Positions 49,075-58,289 of a stretch of 64,000 bases of DNA are shown here, piece by piece (position 1 is the first letter of the stretch; each line of letters begins with the position of its first letter). The DNA is taken from contig JADJFD010000004.1 in the NCBI GenBank assembly GCA_016708765.1, positions 1 through 64,000 on the forward strand, written 5' to 3'. A program made the position numbers and the translations under genes. The stretch comes from Chitinophagaceae bacterium. Lineage in GTDB: Bacteria > Bacteroidota > Bacteroidia > Chitinophagales > Chitinophagaceae. The notes under the pieces were generated by a model. It saw nothing but the letters and a program-made list of their open reading frames with translations, ran no database searches and was not told the origin of the DNA.

Positions 49075-50352
49075 ATGAATTTAATAGAAGAATTACGATG
49101 GAGAGGCCTTATTCAGGACATAATGCCAGGCACAGAAGATCAGCTTAAAAAAGTAATGACTTCTGCTTATATTGGGTTTGACCCTACGGCTGACAGCCTT
49201 CATATCGGTAGTCTTGTTCCAATATTACTGTTAGTTCATCTTCAAAAGGCTGGCCATAAACCTTATGCTTTAGTTGGCGGTGCTACTGGTATGGTTGGCG
49301 ACCCAAGCGGTAAAAGTGAGGAAAGGAACCTTTTGAGTGAAGAGGTTCTACAAAAAAATCAGGAAGGCGTTAAGAAACAATTGATGCAATATCTTGATTT
49401 TAATCCTGAATTGAAGAATGCGGCAGAAATGGTGAATAATTACGACTGGTTTAAAGATTTTACTTTTCTTGATTTTATTAGAGATGTAGGAAAACATATC
49501 ACCGTCAACTACATGATGAGCAAAGACAGTGTGAAGAAAAGACTGGAAGGTGAAACAGGAATGAGTTTTACCGAATTCACTTATCAATTAGTACAGGGGT
49601 ATGATTATTACTGGCTCAATAAAAACAAAAATTGCAAGCTACAAATGGGTGGTAGTGACCAATGGGGAAATATTGTAACAGGAACAGAACTCATCCGAAG
49701 AAAATCCGGTGGCGAAGCATTTGCATTTACCTGCCCATTAATTACAAAAGCGGATGGAGGGAAATTTGGCAAAACAGAAACTGGAAATGTGTGGCTTGAC
49801 CCAATCAGAACTACTCCATATCAATTTTATCAATTCTGGTTAAATGCAAGTGATGTTGATGGGGAAAAGTGGATTAAGATTTTTACTTTCTTAGCTCAAT
49901 CTGAAATAAACTTACTTCTTGCTGAACATAAAGAAGATGCTGCAAAAAGAATATTGCAAAAAAAGCTGGCAGAAGAAGTTACAAAATTTGTTCATGGTGA
50001 TGAAGCTTTAGCAGAAGCTATTACAACTACTGAAAAATTATTTTTGAATCAATCTGCATCAGCAGATAGTCTTTCGATTGAAGACCTAAAAGGAATGGAA
50101 GGCATTATCAAAATTGATTACCCAAAAGAAAAAATTGAAGCCGGAATTGACGTTGTTTCATTTCTTGCAGAAGCTACTATTTTTCCAAGTAAAGGCGAAG
50201 CTAGAAAATTGGTGCAAGGAGGTGGCGTAAGTATCAATAGAAAAAAAGTAGAGAATATCGATTTAAAAATTGAGCTCAGTTTGTTACTTCATAATCAATA
50301 TTTACTCGTACAAAAAGGAAAGAAAAACTATTATTTGGTAAGCATTCCCTGA
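49075..50352 (+). CDS. tyrS: Tyrosyl-tRNA synthetase
   Basis: TyrRS, 425 residues from the ATG at 49075. An in-frame TTG 24 bases earlier overlaps the probable promoter. Class I signature HIGS at residues 43-46 and the KMSKS-like KFGKT at 230-234 are present. So are the tyrosine pocket segments VQGYDYYWL and QMGGSDQWGNI. A C-terminal S4-like RNA-binding domain (EARKLVQGGGVSINRKKV) completes it. The alpha/beta hydrolase gene follows after 10 bases. Confidence 0.96.
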   Translation: MNLIEELRWRGLIQDIMPGTEDQLKKVMTSAYIGFDPTADSLHIGSLVPILLLVHLQKAGHKPYALVGGATGMVGDPSGKSEERNLLSEEVLQKNQEGVKKQLMQYLDFNPELKNAAEMVNNYDWFKDFTFLDFIRDVGKHITVNYMMSKDSVKKRLEGETGMSFTEFTYQLVQGYDYYWLNKNKNCKLQMGGSDQWGNIVTGTELIRRKSGGEAFAFTCPLITKADGGKFGKTETGNVWLDPIRTTPYQFYQFWLNASDVDGEKWIKIFTFLAQSEINLLLAEHKEDAAKRILQKKLAEEVTKFVHGDEALAEAITTTEKLFLNQSASADSLSIEDLKGMEGIIKIDYPKEKIEAGIDVVSFLAEATIFPSKGEARKLVQGGGVSINRKKVENIDLKIELSLLLHNQYLLVQKGKKNYYLVSIP

Positions 50353-50362
50353 TACTAAAAAT

Positions 50363-51001
50363 GTGAAAAAAGTTTACTTCATTAGCGGACTTGGTGCAGA
50401 CAAGAGAGCCTTCTCATTTCTCGATTTATCTTTTTGCGAACCTATATTTATCGATTGGATAAAACCTGTCGATAACGAATCGCTATACCAATATGCAATG
50501 CGATTAAAAGAACAAATAAATGAACCCTCACCCATTATAGTTGGCGTTTCATTTGGAGGAATGCTTGCAACAGAAATTGCAAAATCGGATGCTTCGGCAA
50601 AAGTTATAATTATTTCCAGCAACAAGATTAAAAAAGAGTTTCCGAAAATTTTATTGATTGGAAAATATATTCCGCTCTATAAATGGATTCCTTCAACAAT
50701 ATTAAAAAAAGCTGGTGCTTTCCGAGTTAGGTTTTTTGGACCAAAGGGTGAAAATCAAAAAAAGATCTTTAATCAAATACTAAAAGACACTGATACAAAA
50801 TTTACTAAATGGGCTATTCATTCAATTCTTCATTGGGGAAATAAAATTGAACCTATCAACATAACTCATATCCACGGAACATCTGACACATTGCTTCCTT
50901 ATAAATTGGTAAAAGCAGATTACACAATTGACAAAGGCACACATCTCATGATTATGAATCATCCGAAAGAAATCTCTGATTTGCTAAAGAAATTAATTTA
51001 A
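50363..51001 (+). CDS. Alpha/beta hydrolase
   Basis: A small alpha/beta hydrolase of 212 residues from a GTG start. The oxyanion region is FISGLGADKRAF, the nucleophile Ser63 is in GVSFGG, the acid Asp is in HGTSDTLLP, and the His is in KGTHLMIMNHP. There is no signal peptide. The gene is just behind tyrS and ends tail to tail with the SGNH hydrolase gene, overlapping by 4 bases. The substrate is unknown. Confidence 0.8.
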   Translation: MKKVYFISGLGADKRAFSFLDLSFCEPIFIDWIKPVDNESLYQYAMRLKEQINEPSPIIVGVSFGGMLATEIAKSDASAKVIIISSNKIKKEFPKILLIGKYIPLYKWIPSTILKKAGAFRVRFFGPKGENQKKIFNQILKDTDTKFTKWAIHSILHWGNKIEPINITHIHGTSDTLLPYKLVKADYTIDKGTHLMIMNHPKEISDLLKKLI

Positions 51002-51675
51002 AATCCCTTTACAACCTTCCACATCAAATCTGCAACCAGTTGATTACCTTTTGTATTCAGGTGCACTTTATCATAAGTAAGAATATTTTTTTCTTCGTTG
51101 TTTGGGTTATTTGTTTTGTAGTAGTTACCAAATTCTTTTCGTAAATCAACAAGAGGCAAATCATTCTTCTTAGCAATATCCCTGATGATGTTGCAATATT
51201 TGTTCAGGTCACCATCCAAAGGATTGCTCATGTCTGTCTTCTCTCCCACTACAGCCGGAGTAACAAGAACAGCTTTAATATTCTTATCTTTTAATTTCTT
51301 TAGAATAGCCAGATAAAATTTTTCAAACTTATCCGCATCCGTTCCTGTACCCAATAATGTTTTATGCCACACATCATTTACACCCACATAAATAAAAACA
51401 ACATCAGGATTTTTGCTTAGTACATCATCTTCTAATCTTAAATACAGATCGTAAACCTTATTGGCACTAATGCCTGAACCAATGAAATCGTACTGATCGC
51501 TTTTATTTTCAGCTTTGCTTTTATCTTCAAGCTCAAGAATGTATCCTCTGTATGGCTTTTCTTTAACTCCCAATTCTGTAATTGAATCGCCAAAAAAAAT
51601 AATCTTTGTTTTCTTTTGTGGAGAAAAGGCACAGGAAAGAAATAATACTGTTGTAACAAATAGGAGCTTCTTCAT
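50998..51675 (-). CDS. SGNH/GDSL-type lipoprotein esterase
   Basis: A 225-residue GDSL hydrolase, probably a lipoprotein because LFLSC places a lipid-bearing Cys15 at the end of the signal. Block I FFGDSITELG holds the catalytic Ser31. VGVNDVWH carries the block III Asn, and DKVHLNTKGN holds the Asp/His pair near residue 205. Such enzymes remove acyl groups from sugars, peptidoglycan or lipids. No direct functional partner is visible. Confidence 0.85.
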   Translation of the reverse strand: MKKLLFVTTVLFLSCAFSPQKKTKIIFFGDSITELGVKEKPYRGYILELEDKSKAENKSDQYDFIGSGISANKVYDLYLRLEDDVLSKNPDVVFIYVGVNDVWHKTLLGTGTDADKFEKFYLAILKKLKDKNIKAVLVTPAVVGEKTDMSNPLDGDLNKYCNIIRDIAKKNDLPLVDLRKEFGNYYKTNNPNNEEKNILTYDKVHLNTKGNQLVADLMWKVVKGF

Positions 51676-51778
51676 AATCGTAAACTAATTTAAAAAAGTA
51701 GAACTTTTAGCAGATGTTGACAAAAAGCAGAAGGTTGCCGGTATAAGGATCCAATTGACAAATTAACTAATAAACCAA

Positions 51779-52672
51779 TCACTCCACATCTACCTGCTTA
51801 GGAATTACAGACCCTTCTCTTGCTTCCGGTAAAAACTTTCTTTCATTTATCAGATAGCCGTTCCCTTTTTCACAAAAATGTACTTTCAGGTTTTCCAGAC
51901 TAATTGGATTACCATCCGGTATATCTGCAATATTAGAATGTAGTATTTCATGCCCATCAACAATAACAACCAAACCACTACCGATACCTTCCATTTTATT
52001 CCCTTCGGTGATAAGCATTCCGGTATCTTCTCCTAAACCAATACCGATACAACCAGGATTAGCAGCAACTGCCTGCGCCAATCTTCCAAACCTTCCTCTT
52101 TTCTCAAAATGCGAATCAATAATAACATTGTTCAAAAATCCAAGACCAGTTGTAATCTTTACTTCGCCTTTCAGATGAGCCCTTGCCGCATTACCTTCAT
52201 AAATCATGGTATTACTCATCGCCATGGCACCAGCAGATGTTCCTGCTATTACAAAATTTTCTTCCTTATATCTTTTCTTAAGAATAGAAAGAAACTCAGT
52301 GCCGCCATCTGTAGCACTTAGCCGCAATTGATTTCCGCCGCTAAACATTACCGCATCGCAATTACGAATACGATCTATAAATTCATTATTCATCGCATCC
52401 TGTCTTGTGCGAATATGCAAAAGGCCGATATTGGTACAACCAATTTTTCCAAAAGCATCAAGGTAATTCTCTCCTACTTCATACGGAATCATCGAAGCAG
52501 TAGTAATTACTTCAATCCTTGCATCAACGCCACCAGCTTCTTCCACCACACGGCGAAGTATACCCAGCTCAAAAAAATTAAGATTATTGGTTTGGAAGCC
52601 GTCAACTTCCAATGTCGTTCCTTTATGTTCGGCTCCGCCGATTGCAATTAGTTTTCCCTTAGGACTACTCAT
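51779..52672 (-). CDS. cphB: Cyanophycinase, cytosolic
   Basis: S51-family cyanophycinase, 297 residues, which releases beta-Asp-Arg dipeptides from cyanophycin. The start GKLIAIGGAEHKG is typical of CphB. FSGGNQLRLS forms the oxyanion region. The nucleophile is Ser146 in AGTSAGAMAMS. GLGFLNNVIIDSHFEKRGRFGRL and GIGLGEDTGMLI follow the CphB pattern closely. There is no signal peptide, unlike the second S51 gene at 12312. It lies 3 kb from the damaged cphA. Confidence 0.9.
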   Translation of the reverse strand: MSSPKGKLIAIGGAEHKGTTLEVDGFQTNNLNFFELGILRRVVEEAGGVDARIEVITTASMIPYEVGENYLDAFGKIGCTNIGLLHIRTRQDAMNNEFIDRIRNCDAVMFSGGNQLRLSATDGGTEFLSILKKRYKEENFVIAGTSAGAMAMSNTMIYEGNAARAHLKGEVKITTGLGFLNNVIIDSHFEKRGRFGRLAQAVAANPGCIGIGLGEDTGMLITEGNKMEGIGSGLVVIVDGHEILHSNIADIPDGNPISLENLKVHFCEKGNGYLINERKFLPEAREGSVIPKQVDVE

Positions 52673-52693
52673 TCAAGAGGGTTTGATAAAGAA

Positions 52694-52701
52694 CAAATGT
52701 A
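52694..52701 (-). promoter_or_regulatory. Candidate -7 box of cphB
   Basis: Minus strand 52701-52694 reads TACATTTG, fitting TAnnTTTG, 22 bases before the cphB start. No matching -33 box. Confidence 0.4.
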
Positions 52702-52761
52702 ATAGAAAAATAACTTACAGGTAATTAGGAATAAGTGCAGTTGTGGATATGTGGAAAATAT

Positions 52762-52819
52762 GGTTGCCAGCAGTAGTTCCCTGAGCATCGCCTGTTGCGT
52801 CGCACACTTGTGCTGTATG
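52762..52819. repeat. Dispersed intergenic repeat, copy A
   Basis: About 58 bases whose reverse complement shares the exact core CAACAGGCGATG and a weaker flank ending GGCAACC with 55680-55721. Both copies are intergenic and inverted relative to each other. The family is not one I can name. Confidence 0.45.
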
Positions 52820-52849
52820 AATTCTTTTCGGCAATTTTCATCATCACTT

Positions 52850-52857
52850 TAATTTTG
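52850..52857 (+). promoter_or_regulatory. Candidate -7 box of the small membrane protein
   Basis: TAATTTTG fits TAnnTTTG, 60 bases before the TTG start at 52917. A TCG sits where TTG is expected. Confidence 0.35.
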
Positions 52858-52916
52858 CCTAGTTTATCTTATAGCATACATTAAAGAACTCCCTTTCATT
52901 TAAGAATTTTCTTTTC

Positions 52917-53309
52917 TTGAAAAATTTGAAAAATATCGCAACGTCTTTTATAGTGCTTGAAGTACTTGTAGGTTTAATTGGCGGTATCCTTTACATTAAT
53001 AAGCCAGAGCTTCCCGAATATTCGTTGAGTGATTCAATTCTTAATTTTTACATTATTCTTAATGGTATTTTCTTTGGGTCAACAATTCTCTTTGGTACTG
53101 TTAGCTCCATTTTGTTAAAAAAAACTAACAGATTAATAATATCTGTTCTTTTGTCGCTAGCAGCTGGAATCTTTTCTTTAATACTTCATGCTATTGTCTT
53201 TCCTATACCAATCTTTGCATTTTTTTCTCTATTTGGATTTATATTAGGTTTCAATTTGTATCTTCTAAAAGAGCCGTTCAATAGCAACAACAAAAAATCA
53301 GCCGGATAA
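52917..53309 (+). CDS. Small membrane protein of unknown function
   Basis: A 130-residue protein from a TTG start with four hydrophobic segments (about residues 9-27, 42-64, 72-92 and 94-115) and a short Asn/Lys/Ser tail. No family is recognised. Gene-like features are the full-length membrane pattern and the -7 box upstream. It stands alone between cphB and the repeat-flanked transposase. Confidence 0.6.
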   Translation: MKNLKNIATSFIVLEVLVGLIGGILYINKPELPEYSLSDSILNFYIILNGIFFGSTILFGTVSSILLKKTNRLIISVLLSLAAGIFSLILHAIVFPIPIFAFFSLFGFILGFNLYLLKEPFNSNNKKSAG

Positions 53310-53523
53310 ATAAAAAAGTGCTTATCATCCACTTTTACCCAGCAATTTCTCCCGCAGGGTAATTGAACGATGCCTTGTTTTTTATCTATTTTCAGGCAGG
53401 TCGGCAAACAGAAAAGAATATTTATTTTGCAATTAGTAGACACTGTGGACAAATTGCTTTATTCTCTAAGATTTGAAACTAGTTTAAATAGGAATTAATA
53501 ATCGGAATTAATAATACTCAAAT

Positions 53524-53605
53524 AGCCCGAAGGGCTTACACTTGCATAACCCCGATTCAAAAATCGGGGATTAACAAAAATTATACGCCGAACCCTGAAA
53601 GGGTT
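53524..53605. repeat. Left three-hairpin array beside the RAYT-type transposase
   Basis: Three consecutive palindromes: AGCCC-GAA-GGGCT (53524-53536), CCCCGATT/AATCGGGG (53550-53569) and AACCCT-GAA-AGGGTT (53591-53605). This is most of the 306-base gap 53310-53615. Similar palindromes on the other side of the transposase gene suggest they are the ends it recognises. Confidence 0.7.
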
Positions 53606-53615
53606 CAACAAACAA

Positions 53616-54062
53616 TTACAATAAGTATTTTTCGTCGAACGCAATACCATGTTCCTCTAACAATCTTTTATATTCATCATAAAAGTTTTCCTGCCGGTGA
53701 TGTTCCTTTTGATTTTTGACATAATCAATAATCATATCCCTTTCCCTGATTGAATAGGTAAAAGCTCCATATCCCTCTTGCCATCCGGCAAATTGTTGAA
53801 AGTGACCAGTCTCTTTCATCCAGATACTACTGGCTACTTTTATTGCCTTTACATAATCGCTGAGGCTAACAGATGGATGCAGGTCTGAAAAAATATGAAT
53901 ATGGTTGGGCATACTGTTAATTCTGTATAGCTTGCACTTGTGATTATTTATAATTCCCCATATATATTTATATAGTTCTTCTTCATGTTCTTCAGAAATT
54001 GACATTTCCCTGTTCTTTGTACTGAAAACAATCTGATAGAATATTTGCCGGTATGTGCCCAT
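53616..54062 (-). CDS. REP-associated / IS200-type Y1 transposase
   Basis: Single-strand DNA transposase of the Y1 HUH group, 148 residues. It cuts hairpin ends through a tyrosine. The metal-binding HUH pair is His54 and His56 in MPNHIHIF, and the nucleophile is probably Tyr114 in IIDYVKNQKEHH. The conserved AGWQEGYGAFTYS stretch is typical of Bacteroidota members. The gene is intact and lies between two sets of three hairpins, as RAYT genes lie among REP sequences. It may be domesticated rather than a free insertion sequence. Confidence 0.85.
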   Translation of the reverse strand: MGTYRQIFYQIVFSTKNREMSISEEHEEELYKYIWGIINNHKCKLYRINSMPNHIHIFSDLHPSVSLSDYVKAIKVASSIWMKETGHFQQFAGWQEGYGAFTYSIRERDMIIDYVKNQKEHHRQENFYDEYKRLLEEHGIAFDEKYLL

Positions 54063-54091
54063 GCTACTATTTTAAAAACAAATATAAATTC

Positions 54092-54172
54092 AACCCCTTC
54101 GGGGTTTGGTTCGCAAATTATCATTTCTCCCGGTTGCACCGGGAGCTAATCAGATTTAAGCCCTTCGGGCTT
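54092..54172. repeat. Right three-hairpin array beside the RAYT-type transposase
   Basis: Palindromes AACCCC-TTC-GGGGTT (54092-54106), CTCCCGGT/ACCGGGAG (54127-54145) and AAGCCC-TTC-GGGCTT (54158-54172). Their order mirrors the left array: inner AACCC type, middle 8-bp stem, outer GCCC type, with GAA loops on the left and TTC loops on the right. The last hairpin touches the aminotransferase stop codon (54171-54173) and may act as its 3' hairpin. Confidence 0.7.
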
Positions 54173-55469
54173 AGTTTTTCACAAACGCCTTTATTCCTTC
54201 CACCAGCACATCAAGATTTTTTGTAGTGGTATAAACATTCGGCGTTATTCTTACTCCAACAATATTTTCCCAAGTAATGGCAACAGTGTGTATTTTATAA
54301 TTAGTCATTAAGAAGGAATCCAATTCATTGGGTTTCTTTCCTTCAATACCTACATTACCTATTGCACAACCCCATTTAGGATGTAGAGAAGTATTCAATT
54401 TTACACCGGGAATATCTTTCACCTTTTCCATCCAGTAATTCTTCAGGTAATGTAATCGCTTTTCTTTTCTCTCAATACCAATCATTTCATGAAACTCGAT
54501 GGCTTTGGTAATGGCCTGTTCAATAAAAAATGGCCGGGTTCCAAGATTTTCGAATTTTCGGATATCATCTTTCAATGGATTTTCACTGGTGGCGAATAAA
54601 GGATAGATTGTTTTTATCTTTTCCTTTTTTACATATAAAACTCCTGTACCAATAGGTGCATATAACCATTTATGCAGGCTGGCGGCAAAATAATCGCAAT
54701 CCAGATCAGGAATCTTAAAATTAAAATGGGCAAAGCTGTGAGCTCCATCCACTATCACTTCAATTCCTCTTTTATGAGCTTCGTTTGCAATTTTTTTCAC
54801 TGGTAGTATTTGTCCATTCCAGTTGATAATATGTGTGATGTGAACGACTTTTGTTTTAGGAGTAAATGCACTAACATATTGGCGTACTAAATAATCTTCA
54901 TCTTCACTTGGCAGCTCAAGGCTTATCCATTTCATTTTAATGCCATCCCGCATTTCCCTTTGCTTGTAAGCATTTATCATGTTTGGATAATCTTGTAATG
55001 CTGCTACCACTTCATCACCAGCTTTTAATTGCAACCCAAAAATGATTGTTTCTAATCCTTCGGATGAATTTCTATTGATAGCAATTTCTTCAGGAGAACA
55101 ACCGGCGATATTGGCGAGATTATTTCTCAATGGCTCTCTGCCCTGATCCAAAATCCGCCACATATAATAACTAGGTGCTTCGTTTGAGTAATCATAATAT
55201 CTTTTCATTGCATCTTGCACAGTTTTAGGTGCGGGGGAAACACCACCGTTGTTCAGATTTATTAATGAAGGTGAAACAGTAAATGATTGCTGGATATGGT
55301 ACCAAAAATCTTCTTCTGTTGCCAGATCATCAGGCGAAATTCCTTCGGCTTCTTTTAATACAGTCGAGAGATTTCTGCTCCAGGCTGGTTGGCCTATTGA
55401 GGAAAGAAATGCTGTTGCTGAGAAAATTCCTGCCCGTTGTAAAAATTTTCTGCGGTTAGAAGCTGGCAT
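54171..55469 (-). CDS. Exported class V aminotransferase-like PLP enzyme
   Basis: PLP-dependent fold-type I protein, 432 residues, related to isopenicillin-N epimerase and cysteine desulfurase-like enzymes. An N-terminal Tat-like signal (NRRKFLQRAGIFSATAFLSS) suggests export of the folded enzyme with its cofactor. The PLP lysine is Lys267 in SLHKW, with Asp241 and His244 in DGAHSFAH. NRNSSEGLETIIFG forms the phosphate-binding region. The substrate is unknown. It is divergent from cphA across a 292-base gap that holds a MITE-like repeat. Confidence 0.85.
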   Translation of the reverse strand: MPASNRRKFLQRAGIFSATAFLSSIGQPAWSRNLSTVLKEAEGISPDDLATEEDFWYHIQQSFTVSPSLINLNNGGVSPAPKTVQDAMKRYYDYSNEAPSYYMWRILDQGREPLRNNLANIAGCSPEEIAINRNSSEGLETIIFGLQLKAGDEVVAALQDYPNMINAYKQREMRDGIKMKWISLELPSEDEDYLVRQYVSAFTPKTKVVHITHIINWNGQILPVKKIANEAHKRGIEVIVDGAHSFAHFNFKIPDLDCDYFAASLHKWLYAPIGTGVLYVKKEKIKTIYPLFATSENPLKDDIRKFENLGTRPFFIEQAITKAIEFHEMIGIERKEKRLHYLKNYWMEKVKDIPGVKLNTSLHPKWGCAIGNVGIEGKKPNELDSFLMTNYKIHTVAITWENIVGVRITPNVYTTTKNLDVLVEGIKAFVKN

Positions 55470-55498
55470 GATGTTTAGTTTTTATAAATGTAGGAAAA

Positions 55499-55649
55499 AA
55501 CCCACCCGATTTCGTTATAGTATTTAGTTTCCTTAGTTCGCCCTTCCAAGGAGGGGAAGTGCAATAAAGAACTTATTGAAATAATTTTAAATTTTTCACA
55601 AGCAAGGGCTGTGCTTAGCATCCCCTCCGGGGAGGGTTTGGGGTGGGTT
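55499..55649. mobile_element. MITE-like element with 9-bp inverted ends
   Basis: A 151-base non-coding stretch bounded by AACCCACCC (55499-55507) and GGGTGGGTT (55641-55649). Inside are two palindromes, CCCTTCC/GGAGGGG (55541-55556) and CCCTCC/GGAGGG (55623-55636). Short, non-coding, inverted ends and internal hairpins fit a miniature inverted-repeat element. No transposase is linked to it here. Confidence 0.5.
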
Positions 55650-55679
55650 GCTGAGTAGAATTACCGAACGATGCAGTGA

Positions 55680-55721
55680 GTGACACAACAGGCGATGATA
55701 GTAGTACAGGTGTTGGCTACC
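55680..55721. repeat. Dispersed intergenic repeat, copy B
   Basis: Second copy, in the opposite orientation, of the repeat at 52762-52819. It shares CAACAGGCGATG and a degenerate flank ending GGCTACC. It lies right after the MITE-like element and 42 bases before cphA. Confidence 0.45.
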
Positions 55722-55762
55722 TAATTAAAAAAAACTAACTTCCAACCTTAACATCAACCAAT

Positions 55763-58081
55763 ATGAAAGTATTAGAGATTAAAGTGCTGAAAGGCCCGAA
55801 TTACTGGAGTGTTCGCCGTACGAAACTGATTCAGATGAAGCTGGATCTGGAAGACCTTGAACAAAAACCAACGAACCTGATCCCGGGTTTCAGAGAACGG
55901 CTGGAAAAAATGTTTCCGACGATGATTGAGCATCGCTGCAGCGAAGCTGTTCGTGGCGGATTTTTTATGCGGGTAGATGAAGGAACCTGGATGGGCCATG
56001 TGATAGAACATATTGCTTTGGAAATACAAACATTGGCCGGAATGGATACAGGTTTCAGCAGAACAAGGACTCCCGAAGGCGAACAGGAAGGTGTTTATTA
56101 TGTAGTGTTCAGTTATATGGAAGAAGATGCCGGTGTGTTTGCCGCAAAATCGGCGGTGAGAATTGCAGAAGCATTGATTGCAGGAACGGAATATGATCTG
56201 GAAGCAGACATTCAGGAGATGCGGGAAATAAGAGAAGATACAAGGCTCGGACCTTCTACGGGTTGTATTGTAGAAGAAGCAGCGAAGAGAGGAATTCCTT
56301 ATATCCGTTTAAATAAACATAGTCTTGTACAATTAGGATATGGAGTAAACCAAAAAAGAATAAGGGCAACGATTGCATCTACTACTTCCAATATTGCTGT
56401 TGATATTGCCTGCGATAAAGAAGAAACAAAATTATTATTGGAAGCAGCGGAAATCCCTGTACCAAGAGGAACAGTGATACGTTCAGAAGAAGGTATGGAT
56501 GCAGCTATTGAAAAATTTGGCTATCCTTTGGTAATAAAACCGATTGATGGTAACCATGGAAAAGGAAACACTACTAACATTATTAACCGTGAACAGGCAT
56601 TGACAGCATTTGCTGCTGCTAAAGAATATGGCCGCAGTGTTATCATTGAAAAATTTATTACCGGCTTTGATTTTCGTTGCCTTGTTATTAATAATAAATT
56701 TATTTGCGCAGCATTAAGAACGCCGGCATCTGTTGTTGGAGATGGCAAAAACAATATTCAATGGCTGATAGATGAAACGAATAAAGATCCTCGCCGTGGA
56801 TTTGGGCATGAAAAAGTGCTGACACAAATTACTGTTGACCAGTTTACACAAAAAATGCTGGACGATGCTAAATACACCTTAGAAACTGTTCCTGCCAAAG
56901 GAGAAAGAGTAATGCTGAAACCAACTGCGAATCTTTCTACTGGTGGCACATCAACCGATGTAACAGATGAAGTGCATCCGGCGAATATTTTTATGTTTGA
57001 ACGTATTGCAAAAATCATCGGTCTTGATATTTGTGGCATTGATATTATGGTTTCTGACCTGAGAAAACCTGTTGCAGAAAATGGCGGAGCAATTTTAGAA
57101 GTAAATGCAGCACCGGGTTTCCGGATGCATATTGACCCGTCTGAAGGTTTGCCAAGAAATGTGGCTGAGCCTGTGGTAGATATGCTTTTTCCGAAAGGAA
57201 GTGTGGGAAGAATTCCCATCATCGCCATAACAGGTACAAATGGAAAACAACGACTACAAGATTAACAGCACATATTGCCAAGAGTGCAAACAAAAAAGTT
57301 GGTTACACAACATCTGACGGAGTCTATATTCAAAATCAACTGATGATGAAAGGTGATTGTACCGGACCGGTTTCATCTTCTTTTGTTTTAAAAGATCCGA
57401 CTGTAGATTTTGCAGTGCTTGAATGTGCAAGAGGCGGCATTTTAAAAGCAGGCCTCGCATTTCAGAATTGTGAAGTGGCTGTAGTTACGAATGTTGCCGC
57501 AGATCATATGGGGCTTGGTGGTATACATACCATTGAAGCCATGGCAAAAGTAAAACAGGTGGTACCTGAAACGGTTTTCCCGCATGGCTATGCTGTGTTG
57601 AATGCAGATGATGACCTGGTATATAAAATGAAGAATGACCTGAAATGTAATATTGCTTTGTTCAGCATGGATGAAAATAATCCACGGATAAAAGAACATG
57701 CAAAAAATAATGGTCTGGCTTGTGTGTATGAAAACGGATATGTAACGATTATGAAGGGAAGCTGGAATCATCCGGGAGCTCGGGGCAATCTCCGCCCGCC
57801 ATTTTGATGAAATTATTATTCGTTGTGATAAAAACCTACGGGGCAGAACGGCTGATGAAATAATTGGGTTGCTTAAAGAGGGAATGGATAGTGTGAATCC
57901 TGATATACCAACCACTATTATTCCTAACGAAGACCTTGCTTTGGATCATATTTATGAAAATCCTAAAGAAGGCGCATTATATACCATTATGTGTGATGTG
58001 GTAGCAAGGGCTCTGGATAAAATTAAGGAGTTAAAGCAACGGGAGGAAATGGAGCTAAAAAGTACAAGGCAAACTGTATAA
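55763..58081 (+). pseudogene. cphA: Cyanophycin synthetase, frameshift plus internal deletion
   Basis: CphA builds cyanophycin by adding Asp and Arg in turn with ATP. The N-terminal and ATP-grasp parts are intact over 500 residues (GPSTGCIVEEAAKRGIPYIR, KPIDGNHGKGNTTNI, LEVNAAPGFRMHIDPSEG). The Mur-ligase-like P-loop is hit by one missing A in the AAAA at 57244-57247, which would otherwise read AITGTNGKTTTTRLTAH. The next frame continues through VLECARGGILKAGL and AADHMGLGG to MKGSW. At about 57765 the coding sense jumps to IRELGAISARHFDEIII. Roughly 100-120 residues between them, including the DFAHNP-type region, are missing. The gene is about 320 bases shorter than usual. The deletion would remove part of the Arg-adding domain, so it is probably inactive. 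Confidence 0.85.
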
Positions 58082-58097
58082 ATCCTTTAAAAACCAT

Positions 58098-58128
58098 TTG
58101 GTTCAAAAGCTGGCAAACCCTATTTTTG
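58098..58128 (+). promoter_or_regulatory. tRNA-Gln promoter
   Basis: TTG (58098-58100), 20 bases, TATTTTTG (58121-58128). This matches the phylum's TTG-N19/20-TAnnTTTG form, with the tRNA 30 bases downstream. Confidence 0.6.
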
Positions 58129-58157
58129 CACTCCCAAAAGCAATTTTGGTACAGGAT

Positions 58158-58228
58158 TGACCCATAGTGTAATGGCAACACTACTGATTTTGATTCAGTC
58201 ATTTATGGTTCGAATCCATATGGGTCAA
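58158..58228 (+). tRNA. tRNA-Gln (TTG)
   Basis: Cloverleaf with acceptor TGACCCA / TGGGTCA, D arm GTGTAATGGCAACAC, anticodon stem-loop ACTGATTTTGATTCAGT with anticodon TTG, and T arm ATGGTTCGAATCCAT. The U-starting acceptor is typical of tRNA-Gln. No CCA is encoded. Confidence 0.95.
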
Positions 58229-58259
58229 CAAACCTTCCCTTTTCGGGAAGGTTTTTTTG
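58229..58259 (+). terminator. tRNA-Gln terminator
   Basis: Stem AACCTTCCC / GGGAAGGTT (58231-58239 with 58245-58253), loop TTTTC, then a run of T. It begins right at the tRNA 3' end. It may also act for the convergent kinase gene. Confidence 0.85.
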
Positions 58260-58289
58260 TTGCCATCCTTATGTTTACTTACTTAAATC

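Noticed and set aside
53186..53452. 88-residue minus-strand frame
   Set aside because: It overlaps the better supported membrane protein gene and has no family signal.
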